A stretch of 64,000 nucleotides of DNA from Nitzschia sp. DOCU1 (Eukaryota; Bacillariophyta; Bacillariophyceae; Bacillariales; Bacillariaceae): NCBI GenBank assembly GCA_951394045.1, contig OX595992.1, forward strand, positions 1,922,001 through 1,986,000, read 5' to 3'. Positions 9,781-20,620 of the stretch are shown here, in pieces. The stretch's first letter is position 1, and each line of letters opens with the position of its first letter. Both the position numbers and the translations under genes were made by a program. The notes beneath the pieces were generated by a model. It did not search any database. It saw only the letters and a program-made list of their open reading frames with translations, and had not been told where the DNA came from.

Positions 9781-11346
9781 ATGTCTTTCAAGGATTTGGT
9801 GAGTAGATGAAGAGGCTTTGGAATCAACAATTACAGTTTACGAAGGTTTCCGATCTCGACGGCGGCTTGGCTCGGTGAATTTGCCGTCGTACGGTTGCCT
9901 GTTCTTCTGACGTGATGTATGTGTCTTGCAACACCGTAGGAGTTTCAAGGTCTCAAGGACCTGAAGGATCATGACCCGGAAATGTTCGATTTGATTGAAC
10001 AGGAGAAATCGCGCCAATGGCGTTCGTTGGAGTTGATTGCTTCGGAGAATTTTACTTCCAAAGCGGTCATGGACTGTTTGGGGTCCGCCCTCACTAACAA
10101 GTATGCCGAGGGTCTCCCCCATGCTCGTTACTATGGAGGAAATGAGGTTGTCGATCAGGTGGAGGAACTTTGTCAGAAACGCGCCTTGGCGGCTTATGGT
10201 TTGGACCCTGAAAAGTGGGGTGTCAATGTGCAACCGTACTCTGGATCGCCGGCCAACTTTGCCGTCTATACTGCCCTTTTGCGACCACATGACCGCATTA
10301 TGGGACTGGACTTGCCCAGTGGAGGTCACTTGACTCATGGTTTTTACACTTACTCGAAGAAGGAAGGAACTCGAAAGGCCGTTTCTGCCACTTCGGTCTA
10401 TTTCGAGTCGCTTCCGTACAGGGTCCACCCCGAAACAGGATACGTCGACCACGACCAGCTGGATCGTGACGCTGGACTTTTCAAGCCAGCTTTGATCATT
10501 GCTGGAGGGTCCGCATATCCTCGTGACTGGGATTATGCCAAATTCCGCGAAATTGCTGATGCTAATGGATGCCTTTTGATGATGGATATGGCCCACATTT
10601 CGGGATTAGTCGCGACTGGAGAACAGGCCTCTCCATTTGAATACTGCGACATCGTCACCACCACTACACATAAATCTCTTCGTGGGCCCCGGGCTGGTAT
10701 GATTTTCTTCCGCAAGGACGAACGTGGATTCGAGGCAAAGATCAATCAAGCCGTCTTCCCTGCGTTGCAAGGCGGACCCCATGAACACCAAATTGCCGCC
10801 ATTGCTACACAACTCAAGGAGGTTGCCACCCCAGAATTCAAGTTGTACTCTCAGCAGGTGAAGAAGAATGCACAAGCGCTTTCCAACAGGCTTACATCAT
10901 TGGGCTACACGATTGCTACTGGAGGAACTGAAAACCACTTGGTTCTATGGGATTTGAAGCCTCAAGGAATTACCGGAAGCAAATACGAAAAGGCCTGCGA
11001 TGCAGTTTGCATTACTTTGAATAAGAACTGTGTTCCTGGAGATCGATCCGCTGTCACGCCCGGAGGCGTTCGTATCGGTGCTCCGGCGTTGACGACACGT
11101 ATGATGGTCGAGTCTGACTTTGAACAAATTGCTGACTTCTTGCACGAGGTCCTTCAAGTTAGTTTGAAGATTCAAGAAGCCAGCGGTCCCAAGCTGAAGG
11201 ATTTCATCAACGCTTTGGAGAGCAGCGAAGAGCTCAAAGCAATCCGAGCAAGAGTCAACGCTTTTGCCACCAAATTCCCCATGCCTGGATTCGACCCCAA
11301 GACAATGAAGTACCAGGACCCCAATGGCCCCCCTGCGAGCAGCTAA
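9781..11346 (+). CDS. Serine hydroxymethyltransferase, probably cytosolic
   Basis: Two exons, 9781-9798 and 9940-11346, with a 141 bp intron. The six-codon first exon (MSFKDL) joins in frame to [10 protein letters not shown], giving 474 residues, the usual eukaryotic SHMT length. Signature blocks: LIASENFTS near the N-terminus, the [11 protein letters not shown] region, SGGHLTHG, and [18 protein letters not shown] with the PLP Lys. The enzyme converts serine and tetrahydrofolate to glycine and 5,10-methylene-THF, feeding one-carbon metabolism and, in mitochondria, photorespiration. The short N-terminus has no transit or signal peptide, so a cytosolic form is most likely. A longer upstream start was not seen. 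Very confident of family; location is inferred. Confidence 0.96.
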
Positions 11347-11510
11347 ATTTTTCTACAGCAGACCCAAGGTTTGAGTTTGGGATAACTATGCTTCTGCCTT
11401 CGGGTTGACACGGTGTATGTCTACATGCCATGCATGCAACTTTACAACTCCTACCTTTTGGAGCTGTGGCCTACTTAGCTTTCGATTCGTGTTAGTTTTA
11501 AAGTAGCAAG

Positions 11511-13906
11511 TTATACTGCTCGTAATGACATATCGCCTTCCGACGCCTCCTCCTCAATGACCGCCAAAAGGGCTCCGTCCTGTACGACTTCGTCGACCCT
11601 GCAGTGTAGAGATTCCAAAACTCCTGACGCTGGCGCCACGATTCTGTGTTCCATCTTCATCGCCTCCATCACCACAAGTACATCGCCTTCGGTCACCCTA
11701 TCTCCCTCCGCCACAAGAATACGACTGACTTTTCCGGGCATCGGAGCCTTAACCGTCCCTTGACCCACAACCCCCGGCGATGCTCCCGCTAGTGACGAAG
11801 AAACAACGGGATTTCGAACTTCAACCTGCCAAAAATAATCTTCGTGACCAGCTGTTGGCCACATGCGAACATGAAAATGGCCACGAACCTCTTGAAATGC
11901 CGTTGCAATTTTGATCCGTTTCGAGTGGCCCACCACCACTTGCATATATTTAGAACCAGCATTCTCCGCGAAGCATCCATCAATATGCACCGGTGTACTA
12001 CCGTCAACGGATATCTCGTAAGATCCATCTCGGAGGCACGTACAGTCGACAACTCGACCATCTTCCAGGATGAAGCTTCGTTTTGCTTTGTAGCCCATCC
12101 GCCAGGACCCTGAGAGCGAACTCCAGGGAGACTGCGCTCGACGAGCTGCTGTCAGGTCGGCGCCGGGAATCCCAATGCGATGCTCCATGTGAAGTAATGT
12201 CGCAAATATCCCAACTATTGTTGACAATATCGACGATCCCTCGGAGGAAGTCGACGCACGCGCCAAGACTTCCTCCAAATGATAATCTAGGAATCCAGTA
12301 TTTATGTCTCCTGCTTTTTGGAAGGCTTTGTGCTGGGCGCACGCAATCAAAAAATTTAGGTTGGTGGGAACGCCAGCGATCTGGTACGATTTTAACGCTT
12401 TGGTCAACTTTTGCAAAGCCTTGTCACGATTCTCGTCATGAACAATCAGTTTACAAATCATAGGGTCGTAGTAAACTCCCACTTCTTGGCCTATTTGAAT
12501 CCCGGTATCAACTCGAACGCCCTCTGAATTTACTCCAGTATTCGGTTCAGCAGGAGGTACGTGATGCCATACCGTTCCAGTGGCAGGCAAAAAGTTGCGA
12601 TCCGGATTCTCTGCATAGATGCGTGCTTCAAAAGCATGCCCTTGACCTCTGATTTCAGCTTGATCAACGATGGGCAATCTTTCTCCTGCAGCAATCCGCA
12701 GTTGCCACTCAACTAAGTCTAGGTCTGTCACTAATTCCGTAATAGGATGCTCCACTTGAAGGCGTGAATTTATTCAGAAAACGTATGGTAGAGATAAACA
12801 TAGTGATATCCAGACTCTGGTACGTACCTTGGAGCCTCGTGTTCATTTCCATGAAGTAAAAAGAGTTCCCCTCAAGTAAGAATTCTACCGTTCCGGCGTT
12901 TACGTATCCAACGGCTTGAGCGGCCCGCTTGCCCATCTCTCCAAGCTTGTCTCTCAGGTCTGGATCTATATCACTTGCAGGAGCTTCTTCGATTATTTTT
13001 TGATGCCGCCGCTGCAAACTGCAGAATCGTCAGTCTCTGCAGCACATATTAGGACCCCATAAATCATTCTGAAACGTACCTACAATCTCGTTCTAGCAAG
13101 TGCACAACATTGCCATGGCTGTCTGCCACCACTTGCACCTCCACGTGTCGAGGGTTCTGCAAGTACTTCTCTAGCAATACTCGATCGTCTCCAAAACTAT
13201 TGAGCGACTCTCGTTGACAGGCTTCCAAGGCGCCCACAAACTCTGACTCTTTCCATACGATGCGCATTCCTTTGCCACCCCCTCCCATGACCGCCTTTAT
13301 CAAGAGCGGAAAGCCAATTTCTTTGGCCCTTGACAGCAAAAACTCGGCGTCTTGTGTTTCGTCTCCATAATATCCTGGTGTTGTAGGAATACCTGCATTT
13401 TCCATGATAGCCTTGGACCGAGATTTGGACCCCATGGCTTCAATTGCGTGTGGAGGTGGCCCGATAAAAGCGATTCCTGGCGTGTTCATAACGCGCTGAC
13501 AAAAGAGGAAATTCTCACTCAAAAACCCATAGCCAGGATGAATAGCTTGAGCTCCCGTTGCTTTTGCTATTTCTAGAATGTCATCTTGCAACAGATACGA
13601 CGCCGAAGGATGGGGACCCGTGCCAATCAAGTAGGCCTCGTCTGCCATTTGCGCGTGCAAGCAATCTGGGCCATCCGCATTGGAATACAATGCTACAGTA
13701 GGAATGCCAAGATTTCGGCAGGTTCGAATCACGCGACAGGCGATTTCTCCCCGATTGGCAATCAAAACTTTGTCAAAAGGTCGACCTTCACTGATCGTCG
13801 AGCTGAGGGCACGGAAGGCAATGACGCTCGGGTGAGATTTCGGCAAATGCACCGTGGCGCTGCCTGCAAGTTTCCCAAAGGATCGTAACATTTCAGTCAA
13901 GTACAA
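11511..13906 (-). CDS. 3-methylcrotonyl-CoA carboxylase, biotin-containing alpha subunit
   Basis: Three exons, 13906-13080, 13018-12828 and 12754-11511 (introns 61 and 73 bp), giving 753 residues. Exon joins restore conserved text: [11 protein letters not shown] and NTRLQVEHP. Domains: an N-terminal presequence rich in Ser, Arg and His, biotin carboxylase N-domain ([15 protein letters not shown]), ATP-grasp with GGGGKGMR, the biotin carboxylase C-domain, then a C-terminal biotinyl domain with EAMKMEH, whose second Lys carries biotin. The length and the single biotin domain without a carboxyltransferase half fit MCC alpha or propionyl-CoA carboxylase alpha; the [20 protein letters not shown] block and spacing favour MCC. 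It acts in mitochondrial leucine breakdown with the beta subunit, which is not in this window. Met6 is an alternative start. Confidence 0.9.
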
Positions 13907-14312
13907 CAGAGTAGAATAAGGTGGATGAGCTGAAAGAAAGTCAGGGAAGAATCATCAATGACAGGAACAAGATGCGGTCAAGTCAGAAAAGCGCAGATGT
14001 CGAAATGTCGTCGTCGTCGCGCAGAAACAGAAGAATTCCTTCAAAGCGGGATGTCGTTGGTGTCAAAAGAAGAACAAAAGCTTCTTCCTGTTCGAATCCC
14101 GAGACATGGATACTTCGTACGAGTGAATCTCAGTCACGAGTGAAACTTTTCTCTAGTAGGTCGATGTACTCGTAGTCGGAAATTCTACAAAAGTGCTCCT
14201 TCGCTACTAGTGTAGTCCGGATACTACCAGGTATTCATACCTGGCACCAGGTATGCGGTATTTTATACCGTTGCTATTATACCGGTAGTGCAGTAGCCAC
14301 ACACAATATTAC
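13907..14312. other. Intergenic, palindrome-rich
   Basis: About 0.4 kb. It holds CCAGGTAT-TC-ATACCTGG (14227-14244) and CGGTAT-TTT-ATACCG (14256-14270), two small hairpins in a row. No gene was seen; a T-loop-like GTTCGAATCC near 14090 lacks a matching cloverleaf. Confidence 0.55.
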
Positions 14313-15410
14313 TTATTCCAAGGACGATGATGATGATGATTCTTGTAACTTTCGCAGTCGGTGCGGGAAATCCAGGGGGCCATCCTTGTTCAAGCATGCC
14401 GATGGTGCATCATACCTAAACAAATAATAGTCCACCGCCAGAAACTCACATAGTTTCACCAAAGTCGACCGGGAAAGTCGGGTGACTTCTGTCGGAAAGT
14501 ACTTCATTCGAAGTGTTGACTCGCGATCCAGCCCTGTCTTCTGAATATCTCCCTGGAAGCCCACAAATTCCATCACGGCTTCCCATTCGCTAGCGTCCGC
14601 GATAAAAGCAAGATTGGAATGGATAGCGCCCACATCATTCATCAAAAAGTTGCTTTGCGGCAATGCATGCATCAACGGATTTTGATAAATCGTGGCTGAT
14701 CTTCTGGAGAAAGCCTGGACTCGATCCAAAAAGCTGGACACACGCTCGTCAAAAGTCTTTTCAGGAGATTCCCACTCGGCCTTGATGAAAGAGGCCATGT
14801 CGTTGTGTCCTTTATTGACGAATTCCTCCATTACCTTAATTTCGGCCATAGCCCATCCTTCTAAGAAGTGCTGGATTGGATCGCGGACCAACGCCATCCA
14901 TCGACGGTTCTGGATTGCCGAGAAGTCTTTGGGCTGCTGGACTTCGTTCAGTTGATCTGCTGCAACTTGAATGCCCGTCCGATCTCCACCGTTCGCCCAA
15001 ATATGCAGAAACGCCCACTGATCAGACACTACAGTTGCCCCGTATTCCCCCGGGTCAACATCGAAGCGATAACTACGCTCAAAGAGTAATCCCAGTGAAT
15101 CTTTCTTGCTCCAAAAGGAGGATAGTTGAATGGCTGATTTGTACAACAGGGGATTTTGTTTCATCATCCCCAAAAATGGATTTTCCGCTGCTGCTTCAGA
15201 AGCATCAGCCACTGGTTCGTCGGGGGCCTTCGATTGTGGCGTCCCTTGTCTCACTACGACTGGAGCAGCGAATGCGCTCGGCGGGGGAAATTGCTGGTGA
15301 TCCTCCAGGCGCAAAAACATTTCGTTCAAGTCCAAGAGACTCATGAGCACAACACCAACCAACGCGCCGACCAAAAATTTGATTTTGCTGCCGCTCGAAA
15401 CAAAAAACAT
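14313..15410 (-). CDS. Sulfotransferase-like type II membrane protein
   Basis: Start chosen at 15410 (MFFVSSGSKIKFLVG), because the 38 codons upstream in the same frame look non-coding and this Met leads straight into a signal anchor (residues 11-27). The protein has 365 residues. After a Pro/Ala-rich stem comes a domain with FLHIWANGGDRTG (about 134-146), resembling the PAPS 5'-phosphosulfate loop, and RRWMALVRDPIQHFLEGW (169-186), resembling the 3'-phosphate motif R-D-P-x-x-x-F of carbohydrate sulfotransferases. The loop lacks the classic Lys. Type II topology in the Golgi fits sulfation of glycans. I regard the fold as likely and the activity as unproven; divergent or inactive forms are common in algae. 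Confidence 0.6.
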   Translation of the reverse strand: MFFVSSGSKIKFLVGALVGVVLMSLLDLNEMFLRLEDHQQFPPPSAFAAPVVVRQGTPQSKAPDEPVADASEAAAENPFLGMMKQNPLLYKSAIQLSSFWSKKDSLGLLFERSYRFDVDPGEYGATVVSDQWAFLHIWANGGDRTGIQVAADQLNEVQQPKDFSAIQNRRWMALVRDPIQHFLEGWAMAEIKVMEEFVNKGHNDMASFIKAEWESPEKTFDERVSSFLDRVQAFSRRSATIYQNPLMHALPQSNFLMNDVGAIHSNLAFIADASEWEAVMEFVGFQGDIQKTGLDRESTLRMKYFPTEVTRLSRSTLVKLCEFLAVDYYLFRYDAPSACLNKDGPLDFPHRLRKLQESSSSSSLE

Positions 15411-15761
15411 GGCGGCAAAGAGCGTTCTTGCCTTTGCTTTCAGCAAGTAGAAATGAAAAGCGTCTTGAGAGGATTGTAAGCAATGATAATGAGAGGTGGA
15501 TGTCGGATGATGAAAGCAAACCAAATTTCGGAACTTCCAATATATTTTGTGTTGTACAGACGGCCAGAGCTAAATTTTTCAAATAATCTTGTCACATGCT
15601 AGCCTTGCGCGCACGTCAAATTTCCCAATCCGACTAAGTTGACCACTCCGAGCGCTCTAGCAAGTCGTAGTAGAGAGACGACGACGTCTTGCAATATTTT
15701 CAAAAGAAAATGTGCCTACTCTATCGGGATTCATAGTAAACCTATAGCGTCTCCTCCTTGA
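15411..15761. other. Short intergenic region
   Basis: About 350 bases upstream of the sulfotransferase-like gene and downstream of the methyltransferase-like gene. Pyrimidine-rich patches are present; no other feature was seen. Confidence 0.4.
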
Positions 15762-17136
15762 TCACCGATTCTCTCGCTTGCCATTCTTGAGCATAAATAC
15801 ATGATACCGTTCTCGAAAGAGGGAATCATCCTCAATGACGATTGTTTTTGCATCCACGTTCCACCCGTAGGAATTGTCTGAGGCTACTTCATACCACCAA
15901 TCCCGACGGACACCACCCCAATCGAAAAGCGCATCACAGTAAGGAGGAGAAACTTGCTCAACGATTACCGGTACCCCCGGCTTGGCGATACGAGCCTGTA
16001 GACATGAGGGTCGTGGATGAATGAGGAGCCATAAACTAAACAAACAGCCACAGACGTGTTCAAGCGATTCTCACCATTTCAGCGACCCATTCCCCATACC
16101 AGTCGTTTTGACGTTGTTGCGCAATCTTATTCAGGGTTGCCTCTGCCCATTGTTCGGCTTGATCGCTGCTACAAAGGGTTGTGTACCGATCATAATCCGC
16201 TGTCGTACCCAGGCCAAAGTTGAGAGGATCTGACAAGGGGCTGTGAAATATTTGACAATTTAGAAAACGATCGTACCTCCAAGCAGCCAAATAAGAACAA
16301 CACCTTTACCTTATATGTCCGGTGTAGACCAAGTCAAATGAACTGGCAGGGACAAAGCCCAGATGAGCCGAGTCCGCTGGACAGATGATACCCTTGTGTG
16401 CTCGCGCCGGAGCGACGTGATCAAATACTGCATTGGCCTTGTTCGCACTGACGTCCCCCAGCTCATTGCCGTACACAAACAAGTTCTCGATGCCATTTCT
16501 TTCTTGAAGGATTTCCAGTGTCATGTAGAGATTGACACCTCTTCCGCATGCACTGTCATATATTGTACTTCCATCTTGCAGGTATGGTGGATAGTACGTC
16601 GATTTGAAATGATACATTCCTTGCTTGACTTCATTGTACGACTTTCCCCAGTCGTCAAAATTACTTTCCTTAAAGGTTTGGAGAAACTCGGTCACGTTGC
16701 TATTGATGGCTTCCGAAACAGCTGTGTATTGGTCCGACGTTTCGGGAGCATAGTTCTCCGTGCGTGATCCATCAGTTGCCCGACATTCATATTCGACAGG
16801 GATGCGAGCTGGTGTCCGCAGAACTTCCAACGTTTTTGATTTGTTTCGAATCCCCGGGAGCAACACTGCCAATAATGCTACTATCAGAATGCAAACCATA
16901 CTCATGACCAAAATTCGAAAACTTCCGGAACAGACACGTTCTTCATCGTTATCATAGTCCAAATCCATGCTCATCGCTGAAAATTCATCTTTGGGAACAG
17001 CCGACATCAGCCCTGTTGCTTCTTCGTCACCGTCCTCATGAATGACAACGATGTGAGGATCGCTGCTTCGCCCGTCGCCACTGTGGTGGTCACTATCATC
17101 GCCAGGATCCTCGGTGGGAACTGCTGATACCATCAT
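15762..17136 (-). CDS. Membrane-anchored SAM-dependent methyltransferase-like protein
   Basis: Three exons, 17136-16310, 16240-16075 and 15995-15762 (introns 69 and 79 bp), 408 residues. An acidic N-terminal tail is followed by one membrane segment (about 75-95), then a domain with TIYDSACGRGVNLYMTLEIL (191-210), where DSACGRG is placed as SAM-binding motif I (G-x-G type). Later come SFDLVYTGHI (motif IV region), VRIA-to-AKPGVPVIVEQV restored by splicing as EMARIAKPGVPVIVEQV (post-motif), and GGVRRDWWYE. The target is unknown. It is divergently paired with a clear paralogue at 17572-18907, and the first intron falls at the same place in both (after TGHI / TGHL, before PLSDPL), which shows common descent. 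Type II topology puts the catalytic domain in the secretory lumen. Confidence 0.75.
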
Positions 17137-17571
17137 GGCCTTCGATCACTGTAACTACAGAGAGTGTCTTCGTCCTGCATCAACAAAGTAGTCTTTACTG
17201 CCTGTTGAGTTGCTCTTCGCATAAGGTTCTTGTTGGTGATGAGGTTCCGCCTCCCAGCGATTGGTGCTCTTCTCAAAGTGCGGAATTTTTGGCGGGAAAC
17301 AGGATTGATGATTGATGACATGGAAGCTTGAGCTTGAGAGAGTTGAACGAAGATACGCGTGCTCAAAGGAAAAAGCTAGCCTTCACGACTCGTACGACTC
17401 AAAAGCACTTTTGGAAGCCGTCTGCTTTTACGACACACCAAAGAGCCTTTTCGCTGCCATGGCAAAAGATTTCAGATAGCGGTAAAGGCGACGATCATTC
17501 TCCCTGCATTTTCCAGCTAGCTCGCTTTAAGTTGTTCTGTCTTCTTCTGCCGATCTACACCCAGCAGCAGG
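17137..17571. promoter_or_regulatory. Shared head-to-head promoter region of the methyltransferase-like pair
   Basis: 435 bases separate the two start codons, which point away from each other. The two genes are paralogues, so this segment probably drives both; co-expression is inference. No named motif stands out. Confidence 0.45.
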
Positions 17572-18907
17572 ATGCCGATAAGTCCAATGGAGCTGGAAGC
17601 GAGTTCCGACCACGGCGACAACCGCAGCCGCGCGAGTTCTGACACGAGCAGCGTCGATGAAAGTCCGCTTCACCGCCGCCGTCGGATAAATCGACGCCGA
17701 CTCGGCAGCTTTGAAATCGAAGACGAGGAATTCGAAGAGGCGCTCGGTCTACTGGGTCACCCGATTGCGAATCACACCGATTTTGAAGAAGAAACGCCGC
17801 AAGGCCGAAAAAACTCAGCGAGAGCTTGGATATGGTGGATATTAACGATGGGCCTGGTTGCAGTGTTCTCGCGCGTGCTGCACCACAAGGAAAACCAATG
17901 GCAAATAACCCACGGAGACGAACGGCTGCCTCCTGTATACGAATGCTCTGCTGTGACCGACGAGAATCATGCCGACAAGGCGTCACCCGCGACAGATACT
18001 GACACGCTTTCAGGCGCAGAGTTCAGCTACGAACAACTGAAAGAAAACCTCAAAGATTGGACAGCTCAGCAAGTTGCACCGCACTTGCTCCAACCACAGG
18101 ATTCTGGAGTCGTCAATCGTGTATCCATTTTGGAAAGTTCTAGTAGGACTCTCGGTCTTACTTTGTATCTTACCTTGGAACTTTTGGAAGAGATGCAATC
18201 TGGCGACGAAAATCCTACGCAGTTTTGGGTCTACGGCAACGATCGGGATCCTTTTAGAGCTTCGTTTTCGTTCTTTCGGCAAGAAGAAAAATTACAAAAA
18301 ATCCCGAATGTTGAACTTGGAATTCTATGTGCAGAGGAAAATGCGCCGCTGACGGACTTGTCGTACATTCCAGCGGATACATTTGATATGGTATTTACGG
18401 GACACCTACCGTAAGTAGAATCGTCACTTGAGTCGCGCACGAAATGGTAGAAACACACTCACTCTTTCTGGACTCTTCAGTCCCTTAAGCGACCCACTGG
18501 AAATCGGCACAACCGTTGAAGAACGAACTACTAGATACCAGGAATTGTGTGCGTCTGAGGAACGAAATGAACAAGGAGAACTGCTCAGAGACGCAGCCCA
18601 AAAGGCACAAGAGGCGTGGTTTACAGCCTGGCTCGGTGATATGGCTAGAGTAGTCAGGCCTGGTGGGTTGCTTCTCCTAGAAAATCTGTCAGGGCCATAC
18701 TGTGAAGGTTTTCATGACGGCGGGGGTGTCGCCCGAGAATGGTGGGCAACTGCGGTAGACGAACAGAAAGAGTGGGAGGTAGCCCCTGCTTCTCTTTTTA
18801 TAGGCGACGATCACTTGCGAGAATGGCGGTATCATGTTGCGATGAAGAGAAAGGAGAAGGCGCAAGACACAAAAGCTCCTGGCGGTGGTCGAGGCGGCGC
18901 AGTCTGA
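17572..18907 (+). CDS. Methyltransferase-like paralogue with degenerate SAM motif
   Basis: Two exons, 17572-18410 and 18481-18907 (70 bp intron), 421 residues. It has the same plan as its divergent neighbour: acidic/basic N-tail, one membrane segment (about 84-101), a VYECSA element like the neighbour's VEYECRA, and a C-terminal domain with MARVVRPGGLLLLENLSGPYC and GGGVAREWW. The intron lies at the neighbour's first intron position; the neighbour's second intron is absent here. At residues 186-195 the sequence is ILESSSRTLG, where the neighbour has YDSACGRGVN, so the Gly-rich SAM loop is lost. It is therefore likely unable to bind SAM in the usual way and may be a pseudoenzyme partner. That is inference. 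Confidence 0.75.
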
Positions 18908-18997
18908 AGATTTACATTTTAAGATTGTGCTGTACCTTGCCGGTTGTTCACTTTGAGCAATAATGCTCGGTCGCCAGCCACCTCATAGACCCACAAC

Positions 18998-20620
18998 TTA
19001 TGCTTCCTGCAATTGCTTTGCCTTGACGGCGTTTTGTGCTTCCATTAGGGCACGAATTTGTCGATACGGATACAAGGATCGGTGCCCATCTGACCAATCA
19101 ACTGACAAGGCGTAGTTACCAGTGGAAGCCATCTTGGTAGGCTTGATGGAATCTGGGACGCTTGAAGCCACCAAAATCTGGCGTCCGGTCAACTCTTCTA
19201 CACATGCCGCGCATCGACAAGAGCGTCGTAGGTCGGCCGGGATTAGTATATCCTCGTCGACGCGGAGCTTGTGGGTTTCCTCGTCATAAGAGATATTAGG
19301 TCGATTTTGCGAAAATTTGCTTTTGGCGACCTCACTGACCACGGCGCGCGCCAATTCCACGTATATTGCCGCTTGGGGACTTTCAGGATGTTCCAAAATA
19401 AACGGTGTCCCCGAGTCACCATTCGCAGCAATGATATCCATGAGTGGCATCGAGAAGGTGTGCTCGATTCCCCATTGTTCGGACAATCGACGCTTGTGAC
19501 CGGCACCAAAGATTGGAATCTGTTTGCTTTCTGTACTATCCAAAACCACTCGTGCAAGTTCCTTGGCAAGATCTTTAGAATCTCCATTGATGCCTTTCTC
19601 TTCCAAAGCTTCCGATAAAGCGGCTTCGAGCTTGTCCATATTAAACATCTTTTCCTTCTCGACCTCGTAGTACGCCATATTTTCAACAACCGCAACCGCG
19701 GGAACGTTAACGGAATCGAACATCTCGACTCCTCTCACAACATCGGCAAAGCTCAATTCTTGTGGCGTGGTCACAATAACAGCTGCTGTGATGTTTAGCC
19801 TTTGCGTCAGCGTCAGCTGAATATCGCCGGTACCCGGAGGCATATCCAAAATCAGGTAATCCAAACTGCCCCAATGTGTAACACTCAGAAACTGGTCCAG
19901 CAATTGGGTAACCATAGGTCCCCGCATAACAGCACTCCCTTCGTTCACATAACCGAAACTCATCAGTCGGACACCATTGCGCTGAAGTGGCGCAATCTGC
20001 CGTCCAACAAATCGGACGATGTCGTCGTCAGGTTTGATCATAGTCGGCAGACTCGGGCCGTACACGTCCGCGTCAAAGATTCCAACTGTCGCCCCCAGGG
20101 ATTGTAAGGCATAGGCAAGGTTAACCGCAGTCGTGCTTTTCCCGACACCCCCCTTGCAACTGCTGACGGCGATCACAGCTCCAACTTGCGCCATCCCCAA
20201 GGTTGATGTTTCCATGGCCGAAGGCTGAGCTGTCATTGTGATCTTTGCACTTTCAATCCAAGGTAAGTCTCGTACAATTTTTTCGCAATCTGCGGCAAAT
20301 TGGTCTTTTACTGGGCATGCTGGTGTTGTCAGCTCGACGTCAAAAGACACCTCGCGCCTCTCTTTATCAAGCGATAAATTCTTCACAAAGCCCAATGTAA
20401 CAATATCCTGATTTAGATCCGGATCAATCACTGCTTTCAATGCACTCAAAACTTCTCCCTGCCACTCCTTCGGAACAGGCATTGCTCCTTCACTGCCATC
20501 AGGCGTGGAAGAGGACCCCCAGATTCTTGTAATGGGAATATCCCCGACAGGCCGGGCAACAAAAGCGTCGCACGGGATGCATGCCAGGATTGCCAAGGAA
20601 ACTTTTAAAAGGCTAACCAT
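18998..20620 (-). CDS. HCF101: HCF101-type Mrp/NBP35 P-loop ATPase, plastid Fe-S carrier
   Basis: Intronless, 540 residues. Signal peptide residues 1-19 with junction CDA-FVARP, matching the diatom plastid ASAFAP-like code. Then a MIP18/DUF59 domain (about 52-130), a ParA/MinD-like ATPase with deviant Walker A SSCKGGVGKST (153-163), DADVYGPSLPT, and DMPPGTGDIQLTLTQ, and a C-terminal DUF971 domain ending in GHRSLYPYRQIRAL. This three-domain order is that of plant HCF101, which assembles 4Fe-4S clusters for photosystem I and ferredoxin-thioredoxin reductase. The DUF971 segment includes RRSCRCAACVEE, a possible metal site. It is divergent from the RibD-like plastid gene at 21192. Confidence 0.93.
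   Translation of the reverse strand: MVSLLKVSLAILACIPCDAFVARPVGDIPITRIWGSSSTPDGSEGAMPVPKEWQGEVLSALKAVIDPDLNQDIVTLGFVKNLSLDKERREVSFDVELTTPACPVKDQFAADCEKIVRDLPWIESAKITMTAQPSAMETSTLGMAQVGAVIAVSSCKGGVGKSTTAVNLAYALQSLGATVGIFDADVYGPSLPTMIKPDDDIVRFVGRQIAPLQRNGVRLMSFGYVNEGSAVMRGPMVTQLLDQFLSVTHWGSLDYLILDMPPGTGDIQLTLTQRLNITAAVIVTTPQELSFADVVRGVEMFDSVNVPAVAVVENMAYYEVEKEKMFNMDKLEAALSEALEEKGINGDSKDLAKELARVVLDSTESKQIPIFGAGHKRRLSEQWGIEHTFSMPLMDIIAANGDSGTPFILEHPESPQAAIYVELARAVVSEVAKSKFSQNRPNISYDEETHKLRVDEDILIPADLRRSCRCAACVEELTGRQILVASSVPDSIKPTKMASTGNYALSVDWSDGHRSLYPYRQIRALMEAQNAVKAKQLQEA

Noticed and set aside
9838..10596. 252-codon minus ORF over SHMT
   Set aside because: Covers the conserved SHMT exon and its intron; no conserved motif.
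14085..14110. tRNA-like T-loop GTTCGAATCC
   Set aside because: Flanking bases do not pair as a T-stem and no acceptor stem or anticodon arm was found.
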